Below, one piece after another: positions 8,919 through 14,666 of a stretch of DNA of 64,000 nucleotides. The notes under the pieces were generated by a model. That model was not told where the DNA came from and searched no databases. It saw only the letters and a program-made list of their open reading frames with translations. The position numbers and the translations under genes are program-made. Origin of the DNA: an uncultured Prevotellaceae bacterium (GTDB taxonomy: Bacteria > Bacteroidota > Bacteroidia > Bacteroidales > Bacteroidaceae); the NCBI GenBank assembly GCA_902764705.1, contig CACWWZ010000019.1, forward strand, positions 1-64,000, written 5' to 3'. Each line of letters opens with the position of its first letter. The stretch's first letter is position 1.

Positions 8919-9593
8919 TTAGAGAGCGAACTTGTAACCCAGGGTGAAAGTAAATACAGAGTGCTTATTATCACCATCGTCGAATATTTTAGTTACACCC
9001 AAATTGTAGCGAGCATCAATAACGAAATCGCTAATCTCGTATGAAAGACCCATAGGAATTGACAAATTAAAACCTTTCACACCATCCTCAATATCGTAGT
9101 CTTCATCAACTGTCTGCTGATTACCACCTAGAACACCAGCAGTAGTCCAAGTTCCATCACGATGGACCTTCTTAAGTACATTGAATCCTGGCTGCACGCC
9201 TGCCTTGATGGCCAAACCCTTCACAGGATAGAACTGAGCCATGATGGGGACATTGATATAATCAAGCTTATAAGTAGCCTTACCTTCGAATGTTGTACCA
9301 CCGACAAGCTGTCCGTCAGCATATAATGTACTCGACTCTTTTCCGTCGAACTTTACGCCCTGTTGTGAGTAGAACACTCCAGCAGTGATTCCAAAGTTCT
9401 CAGCAACGCCATACTCGGCTTCAACACCGGCTATAAGGCCAATGCGCATCTTGGGGTCGTTGGAATCTGTAATCGAAGCGAGGTTAATACCAGCCGTAGG
9501 CTTCAGTGTAATCTGACCAACTTCGTTCTGTGCAAAAGCACCTACGCTCAGCAGCATCATAGCTGCCATCATCATCATTTTCTTCATAATCAA
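8919..9593 (-). CDS. Outer-membrane beta-barrel protein (porin-like family)
   Basis: A 224-residue exported protein with a signal peptide ending SVGAFAQ and alternating hydrophobic/polar strands, ending in an aromatic-rich last strand (HSVFTFTLGYKFAL) typical of proteins inserted by the Bam machinery. The start may be the ATG at 9593 or the in-frame ATG two codons later. No enzymatic motif is present. The leader and upstream bases are almost identical to those of the gene at 9657-10184, so the two look like tandem paralogues whose mature parts have diverged. Specific function is unknown. Confidence 0.8.
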   Translation of the reverse strand: MIMKKMMMMAAMMLLSVGAFAQNEVGQITLKPTAGINLASITDSNDPKMRIGLIAGVEAEYGVAENFGITAGVFYSQQGVKFDGKESSTLYADGQLVGGTTFEGKATYKLDYINVPIMAQFYPVKGLAIKAGVQPGFNVLKKVHRDGTWTTAGVLGGNQQTVDEDYDIEDGVKGFNLSIPMGLSYEISDFVIDARYNLGVTKIFDDGDNKHSVFTFTLGYKFAL

Positions 9594-9656
9594 AATTGTT
9601 TTAATGAATGTCTCTCGATGAGGAGAGGCACATGGTTAATATTAAGTTACTTATAA

Positions 9657-10184
9657 TCAGAATACGTATGAAATACCAGCCTGAATAACGGGACCGTCGA
9701 ATTTCAAATCTTGTGAGAATTTGAAACCTTCGATATTAACGTCAACGCTTTTCTTATTGTACTGATACTTAGCATCCAAATTCACCTTCACATTGTTTGA
9801 AAGATAGTATTCAATACCAAAACCACCCTGGAAACCGAATAACGTATCAGAGTCACCATCTCCGTGGGTAATAGCCAAATTAGTACCAACAATAGGATAA
9901 ACATTCAAACCGTCACTTACAGGAATCAGATATTGTAGATTCACGTCAATATCCATGACACCAGCTTTGACTCCAGCTTCTTCCTTTGCAAACCAGTAGT
10001 TGTAGGCAAGCTCGGAACGGAGGCCTGCTTCAGCCCCATATTGGAGTTTGGCACCAATACCGAAAGGATTGTAGTCATCGCCATAGAAAGCCATACCTGC
10101 GTTGGCTCCAAGAGAAAACCTTGCCTGCGCAAAAGCTCCCACGCTCAACAGCATCATGGCTGCAATCATCATAATTTTCTTCAT
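9657..10184 (-). CDS. Outer-membrane beta-barrel protein (porin-like family)
   Basis: A 175-residue exported protein with signal peptide MKKIMMIAAMMLLSVGAFAQ and a predicted small beta barrel. Repeated amphipathic strands such as LQYGAEAGLRSELAYNYWF are followed by a final strand ending in aromatic residues (GISYVF). It lies 63 bases upstream of the second barrel gene and shares its leader sequence. A TAnnTTTG element at 10270-10277 probably drives it, with a leader of about 80 bases. Transcription may continue into 8919-9593. The role (structural barrel, small-solute pore or adhesion) cannot be told from sequence. Confidence 0.8.
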   Translation of the reverse strand: MKKIMMIAAMMLLSVGAFAQARFSLGANAGMAFYGDDYNPFGIGAKLQYGAEAGLRSELAYNYWFAKEEAGVKAGVMDIDVNLQYLIPVSDGLNVYPIVGTNLAITHGDGDSDTLFGFQGGFGIEYYLSNNVKVNLDAKYQYNKKSVDVNIEGFKFSQDLKFDGPVIQAGISYVF

Positions 10185-10269
10185 AATCGAAACTGTTTTA
10201 ATGAATAATATGAATTAAGAATGTTTCGTTTTTGTTCAAGTGTCCATCAATATTTTGATTAAGACAAGG

Positions 10270-10277
10270 CAAAGATA
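10270..10277 (-). promoter_or_regulatory. Bacteroidetes -7 element for the barrel-protein genes
   Basis: TATCTTTG on the minus strand matches TAnnTTTG. The -33 TTTG is not obvious at the expected spacing. Confidence 0.45.
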
Positions 10278-10378
10278 GGGATAATATTTGAAGATTGCAG
10301 GGTTTATTAAGCAATATTAACATTATGGAGCGAAAAAGACGTGCTTTAGGCTATTTTCCCTACTATTTGTTAATAATG

Positions 10379-11890
10379 TTAGCCCCTTTTCACCACTAAT
10401 GTAGCTAGGAAGCCTGTGAGGAAGATGACACAGGTACCCAGTACGATGGCCAGATAGGGGTGCAGGTGGATGCCTGGCAGGTTCCATACAGAAGCGAGAC
10501 TGATCCAGCCGATAACCAACACACCGCAGATGCACCCAAGAAGAGCAGCCACACGATTGATTTTCTGCGGAATGCAACCCAGCAGGAAGAGGCCGAGCAT
10601 ACCACCTGAGAAGATACTCGATAGCGTCCACCACGCATCGATGATACTTTCCACTGATAGCATGGCGATAGCCACACAGGCTCCTAAAATACCCACACCA
10701 AAACTCGAAAGGCGCACGATGGCGAGTTCCAATTTCTGATGTTTGTGGTGGTCTTGCGGGTCATGATGGCGCAAACGGTCTGTGACGTTACGTGCTTTCA
10801 GGAAGAAGGGACGAACGTAGTCCGTCAGGATAATCGTTGCCGCACTGGTCACAGAGGTCGAAACGGTACTCATGCCTGCAGCAAAGATGGAGGCGATGAG
10901 CAGTCCACGCAAACCTACGGGCAGACCATTGACGATGAAATACGGAAAAACGTAGTCGGGCTTGGCTTGAATCTCAGCTGGCAATGGTGCCACACCAGCC
11001 TGATAGTAACTGTACAATGCGCTTCCAATAAGGAAAAAGAGGGCAGAAACGGGAATAAAGAGATAGCCGCCAAAGAGGGCTGAGAATTTCGCATCCTTGT
11101 CCGTCTTGGCCGCATGGTAGCGTTGCACATAGTTCTGGTCGATGCCGTAGTTCTGCAAGTTAATAAAGATGCCGTAGATGAGGCATACCCAAAAGGTGCT
11201 TGTCGTGAGGTCTGACGTAAAGGCTCCCAACGAGAACTTATTGCCCATCGGACTGTTTGCTGCCAGTTCAAAGGTCTGCATAGGACCCTCGGGCATGGAG
11301 AACATTAGGATGGCAAGACACAACACGGCACCACCTATTAATATAATACCCTGTATGGCGTCTGCCCAGATGACCGCCTTCAGTCCACCCATCATCGAAT
11401 AGATGATGATGCCGATGGACGTGAGGATGATGACGGTATGCATGTCCCAGCCCATGAGGATATACATCGGTACGGCCAGCAGATAGAGGATAGAGCCCAT
11501 GCGGGCAATCTGCGTCAACAGGTAGCACGCTGAAGCATAGAGTCGGGCCCAAGCGCCAAACTTCTCTTCAAGGAACGTATAGGCCGAAACGCTGCCTGAA
11601 TGTCTGTAGAACGGCACGAAATACTTGGCGGCAAAATACGAGGCAATAGGTATCGACAGCGAGAATACAAAGGCATTCCAGTCGGCAGCAAACGCCTTGC
11701 CAGGATAGCCGATGTAAGAAATGCTCGACACGTAGGTGGCGAAGATGGACATGCCCACCACCCAACCAGGAATGGAATGGCCTGCGGAGGTGAACTCGTC
11801 AGCGCTGGAGCCCTTCTTGAAGAACGAGCATCCAAACACCACGACACCCAGCGTGAAAACCAAGAATATGACGAAATCAATCAGATGCAT
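10379..11890 (-). CDS. Sodium:solute symporter (SSS family)
   Basis: A 503-residue inner-membrane protein with about 13 hydrophobic helices and SSS-family motifs: DEFTSAGHSIPGWVVGMSIFA near residues 30-50, and AGMSTVSTSVTSAATI near residue 320 in the Na+-site region. It imports a small solute with sodium. The gene overlaps the preceding DapA-like aldolase by ten bases, so both are made from one message, and the aldolase substrate is probably what is imported. The pair resembles sialic-acid and sugar-acid uptake modules in gut bacteria. The unit starts with the shared regulon element, which suggests a sugar or sugar-acid from the glycans attacked by the co-regulated hydrolases. The exact solute is unknown. 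Confidence 0.9.
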   Translation of the reverse strand: MHLIDFVIFLVFTLGVVVFGCSFFKKGSSADEFTSAGHSIPGWVVGMSIFATYVSSISYIGYPGKAFAADWNAFVFSLSIPIASYFAAKYFVPFYRHSGSVSAYTFLEEKFGAWARLYASACYLLTQIARMGSILYLLAVPMYILMGWDMHTVIILTSIGIIIYSMMGGLKAVIWADAIQGIILIGGAVLCLAILMFSMPEGPMQTFELAANSPMGNKFSLGAFTSDLTTSTFWVCLIYGIFINLQNYGIDQNYVQRYHAAKTDKDAKFSALFGGYLFIPVSALFFLIGSALYSYYQAGVAPLPAEIQAKPDYVFPYFIVNGLPVGLRGLLIASIFAAGMSTVSTSVTSAATIILTDYVRPFFLKARNVTDRLRHHDPQDHHKHQKLELAIVRLSSFGVGILGACVAIAMLSVESIIDAWWTLSSIFSGGMLGLFLLGCIPQKINRVAALLGCICGVLVIGWISLASVWNLPGIHLHPYLAIVLGTCVIFLTGFLATLVVKRG

Positions 11891-12819
11891 AGCTTACCAT
11901 TCTTGATGGGTAGTGCGTCGAGTGCCTGACGAATCTTCTCACGCTCAGGAGCCTCGAACTTATAGAATGGCGAAGCCACGAAGTCGTCGTTGATGATGCC
12001 CAATAGCGAGAGGGCACACTTCAGGCCCTTCAGATAGCTGGAGCCGTGTTTGCCCACGGTATAGATAGTCGTCGAAATCTGCATAATCAGCTGTTGCAGG
12101 TCGAGCACACGGTTAATATCGCGAGCCGAGGCTGCGTCGTACATCGCCACGTAGAGCTCAGGGAACATGTTGGCACCACCATTGATGCCACCCTGTGCGC
12201 CCAACAGCACACACTCGCCTGTAATCTCTTCAGGGCCTACGAGCATGGCAAAGTCAGGACGATGCTGCATCTTGTACATCACACTCTGGAAATAGACGGC
12301 ATTGGCCGAGGAATCCTTGAAACCCACCACCTGCTCCAGCTGGGCAATGCGCTTCACGGTATCAGGGGCAAAGCTCACCTTTACGTGCGAGGGCATATTA
12401 TATAGGAACACGGGAAGGGGCAACTGGGGTACCAACTCCTCGTAGAACTGCGCCAACTCGGGCTGACCCGTGGCGAAGTAGTAAGGAGGAGCACTCACCA
12501 CGCCATCGGCACCATAGTCGGCAGCCTTGCGAGCCAATCGGATGCTTTCTTCTATCGAGGTGTCCGTGATGCACGCCAACAGAGGCAGACGACCGCGGTT
12601 GATGCGACAAGACTCCTTAATCATCTGCTTGCGTACATCGTACGAGAGACTCTGTTCTTCACCCGTCGTACCCAGCACAAAGAGTCCGTGTACACCACCA
12701 GCAATGAGATGCTCGATGAGCCGTTCGAGGCTCTCTACGTCGAGTGTCTCGTTGTTCTTCAGTGGGGTTACCAGCGGGGGTATAATGCCGCTCAGGGGCT
12801 TTTTGAATGTCGTTTCCAT
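11881..12819 (-). CDS. DapA/NanA-family pyruvate-dependent aldolase or dehydratase
   Basis: A 312-residue (beta/alpha)8 enzyme of the dihydrodipicolinate synthase / N-acetylneuraminate lyase family. Family landmarks are GTTGEEQSLS near residue 50, the Tyr in FLYNMPSH, and the Schiff-base Lys in VVGFKDSS. The family condenses or cleaves pyruvate adducts, including 4-hydroxy-tetrahydrodipicolinate, sialic acids and 2-keto-3-deoxy sugar acids. Coupling to a sodium symporter and control by the carbohydrate-regulon element argue against lysine biosynthesis and for breakdown of a keto-deoxy acid. Candidates are 2-keto-3-deoxy-fuconate or -rhamnonate, Kdo or Dha. This choice is inference. The ATG at 12819 lies 32 bases from the regulon element. 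Confidence 0.85.
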   Translation of the reverse strand: METTFKKPLSGIIPPLVTPLKNNETLDVESLERLIEHLIAGGVHGLFVLGTTGEEQSLSYDVRKQMIKESCRINRGRLPLLACITDTSIEESIRLARKAADYGADGVVSAPPYYFATGQPELAQFYEELVPQLPLPVFLYNMPSHVKVSFAPDTVKRIAQLEQVVGFKDSSANAVYFQSVMYKMQHRPDFAMLVGPEEITGECVLLGAQGGINGGANMFPELYVAMYDAASARDINRVLDLQQLIMQISTTIYTVGKHGSSYLKGLKCALSLLGIINDDFVASPFYKFEAPEREKIRQALDALPIKNGKLCI

Positions 12820-12851
12820 ATTCTTTTTCTGCTTTTTGTTTTTTTTTATTA

Positions 12852-12878
12852 AGACGGACAGCCGATAGTTTTGTCATC
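12852..12878 (-). promoter_or_regulatory. Shared carbohydrate-regulon element (copy 3, aldolase-symporter)
   Basis: On the coding strand the site reads GATGACAA, 14 bases, CGTCT, TAATA, 32 bases before the aldolase ATG. It overlaps by nine bases the -33 part of the divergent promoter at 12870-12900, so the two directions could influence each other. Confidence 0.65.
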
Positions 12879-12900
12879 TAAAATATTTTGCTTACCTTTG
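12870..12900 (+). promoter_or_regulatory. Bacteroidetes housekeeping promoter for the URO-D methyltransferase
   Basis: TTTG at 12870-12873 and TACCTTTG at 12893-12900 with a 19-base gap match the TTTG/TAnnTTTG consensus. Transcription would begin a few bases after 12900, which excludes the upstream in-frame ATG at 12871 and supports 12928 as the start codon. Confidence 0.75.
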
Positions 12901-12927
12901 TCCCCAAATAACAAACTACTACATGAT

Positions 12928-13968
12928 ATGAAGATGAACATGAAGCAATGGGTGGCCGACATCATTGGGCGGAAGGAAGTGACAGCAATGCCCGTTATGA
13001 CGCACCCAGGAATCGAGATGAATGGCCATACGGTACGCGAGGCTGTCAGCAATGGACAGATACACGCTGAGGCCGTAGAGCGACTGACGAGGACGTTCCC
13101 TTCCGTTGCCGCCTGTACCATTATGGACTTGACAACGGAGGCTGAGGCTTTTGGTGCTGAGATTGCCTTTTCGGATGATGCCGTACCAGCCGTTGTGGGC
13201 CACATGCTGGCGGATGTCGAAAGCATCAACCAGTTACAGATTCCTTCGCTCTACGCAGGGCGTATCCCACAATATCTGAAAGCTAATCTGTTGGCTGCCC
13301 GTACAATGGAAAGCCTCCCCCAGTCGGGGGAGAATGGAGGGGACCCCCAGCCGCTCTTTGCAGGCTGTATCGGCCCATTTTCCCTTGCTGGCCGACTCTA
13401 CGATATGTCAGCTATTATGATGCTAATTTACGAGAACCCTGATGCAGCACATACGCTGTTGGCTAAGTGTACGCAATTCATTGAGAAGTATTGCCAGGCA
13501 CTAAAGCAGACAGGAGCCAATGGTGTGCTGATGGCTGAACCTGCAGCAGGACTGATGTCGAACGACGACTGCCTGAATTTCTCGTCAGCATATGTGAAAT
13601 ATATTATTAATAAGGTACAAGACGGGAACTTTATCGTCATTCTGCATAATTGCGGCAATACGGGACAGTGTACGAAGGCGATGGCGTCGACAGGTGCCGC
13701 TGCCTACCATTTCGGCAATAAGTGCCAGATGGAGGAAGTCATCCGAGATGTACCCCCAACGGCACTGGTTATGGGTAATATCGACCCAGTGTCAGTCTTT
13801 AAGGACGGCACACCCGAGGAGATGCGCCACACGGTGCTCAATCTGCTGGATAAGATGAAAGACTATCCTAATTTCGTGCTCTCCAGCGGTTGTGACACCC
13901 CGCCTCATACACCTATCGAGAACATCAATGCTTTCTTCGAGGCTCTTGGCGAATGGAACCACAGATAG
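12928..13968 (+). CDS. URO-D-family corrinoid methyltransferase (MtaA/MtbA-like)
   Basis: A protein of 346 residues in the uroporphyrinogen-decarboxylase superfamily. It is closer to the zinc-dependent methyltransferases MtaA/MtbA than to HemE because it has the H-x-C...C zinc triad: His240 and Cys242 in LHNCGN, and Cys322 in SSGCDTPPHTP. MtaA-type enzymes move a methyl group between a corrinoid protein and a thiol. I chose the ATG at 12928 because the promoter ends at 12900. The gene is followed 34 bases later by a methionine-synthase activation-domain protein and converges with the URO-D/homocysteine/B12 fusion. All three probably form one methyl-transfer system. A repeat-derived insert (SLPQSGENGGDPQP) lies near residue 130. 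Heme synthesis is the less likely alternative. Confidence 0.85.
   Translation: MKMNMKQWVADIIGRKEVTAMPVMTHPGIEMNGHTVREAVSNGQIHAEAVERLTRTFPSVAACTIMDLTTEAEAFGAEIAFSDDAVPAVVGHMLADVESINQLQIPSLYAGRIPQYLKANLLAARTMESLPQSGENGGDPQPLFAGCIGPFSLAGRLYDMSAIMMLIYENPDAAHTLLAKCTQFIEKYCQALKQTGANGVLMAEPAAGLMSNDDCLNFSSAYVKYIINKVQDGNFIVILHNCGNTGQCTKAMASTGAAAYHFGNKCQMEEVIRDVPPTALVMGNIDPVSVFKDGTPEEMRHTVLNLLDKMKDYPNFVLSSGCDTPPHTPIENINAFFEALGEWNHR
13313..13351. repeat. In-frame CCTCCCCC/GGGGGAG palindromic repeat
   Basis: GCCTCCCCCAGTCGGGGGAG followed by AATGGAGGGG is a hairpin-forming tract of the CCCCTCC family inside the URO-D methyltransferase gene. It preserves frame. Confidence 0.65.
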
Positions 13969-14002
13969 TTTTTGACTACGAATTTAACGAATAACACGAA
14001 TT

Positions 14003-14650
14003 GTGACAGAGAAGACGCTAACATACGATGAGTTGAGGATAAACCTTGCTGATGTCTATGAACAGATGGGTTATCACGAAGCGGAACCTGATGAGGCAAC
14101 GCAACAGGAGACGCTGGCAATCGTTGATAATGTGCGTCGCTGGCTTCGTCCACAATTCTGCTTCTTCGTAGTGCGTGAACTACCTGCCTTCGATATGGGC
14201 AACATTATTCTGCGTCAGTTGCGAGGATCAGAGGCTTATGCGCTCTTTATGTGTACTGCTGGCGAGGAATTTGAGACTTTCCAGAAACGCCTGAAAACAG
14301 AGGGCGATATGGTACGCGTGTTTATTGCCGATGCACTGGGTTCTGTGATTGCCGAAAAGTGTGCCGATCAAATGGAGAATAGTCTGCAACTCAGCATTGA
14401 TAAACTGGGTTGGAAACACACCAACCGCTTCTCGCCCGGCTATTGCGGTTGGCACGTCAGTGAACAGCAAAAGCTTTTCCCGCTGTTCGACGGACATACC
14501 TGTGGCATCACGCTGACGGAATCGTCGCTGATGGTTCCCATCAAGAGTGTCAGCGGTATTATCGGCTTGGGAAAAGAAGTCCGCAGACTGGACTATACCT
14601 GCGGACTCTGTACGTTTGAAAAATGTTATAAGCGCAAGAAAAAGGCTTGA
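14003..14650 (+). CDS. Vitamin-B12-dependent methionine synthase activation-domain protein
   Basis: A 215-residue cytoplasmic protein, GTG start. The central part (about 145-195) carries SPGYCGWHVSEQQKLFPLF and LTESSLMVPIKSVSGIIGLG, matching the AdoMet-binding reactivation domain at the C-terminus of MetH (RxxPGYpacpdh-type region and the SxxMxPxxSVsG segment). A short Cys-containing tail (CGLCTFEKCYKRKKKA) follows. In MetH this domain re-methylates oxidised cob(II)alamin using AdoMet. Here it is a free-standing protein, next to a fusion that has the MetH homocysteine and B12 domains but lacks this one. It therefore probably reactivates the corrinoid of that fusion in trans. It lies 34 bases after the URO-D methyltransferase, probably in the same message. 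Confidence 0.85.
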   Translation: MTEKTLTYDELRINLADVYEQMGYHEAEPDEATQQETLAIVDNVRRWLRPQFCFFVVRELPAFDMGNIILRQLRGSEAYALFMCTAGEEFETFQKRLKTEGDMVRVFIADALGSVIAEKCADQMENSLQLSIDKLGWKHTNRFSPGYCGWHVSEQQKLFPLFDGHTCGITLTESSLMVPIKSVSGIIGLGKEVRRLDYTCGLCTFEKCYKRKKKA

Positions 14651-14666
14651 ATTTCCTTTTACCTTT

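Noticed and set aside
12871..12927. Upstream in-frame ATG extending the URO-D methyltransferase
   Set aside because: It lies inside the TTTG/TACCTTTG promoter and so upstream of the transcript start.
12928..13968. HemE (uroporphyrinogen decarboxylase) for heme synthesis
   Set aside because: The H-x-C...C zinc triad and the corrinoid neighbours fit MtaA-like methyltransferases better.
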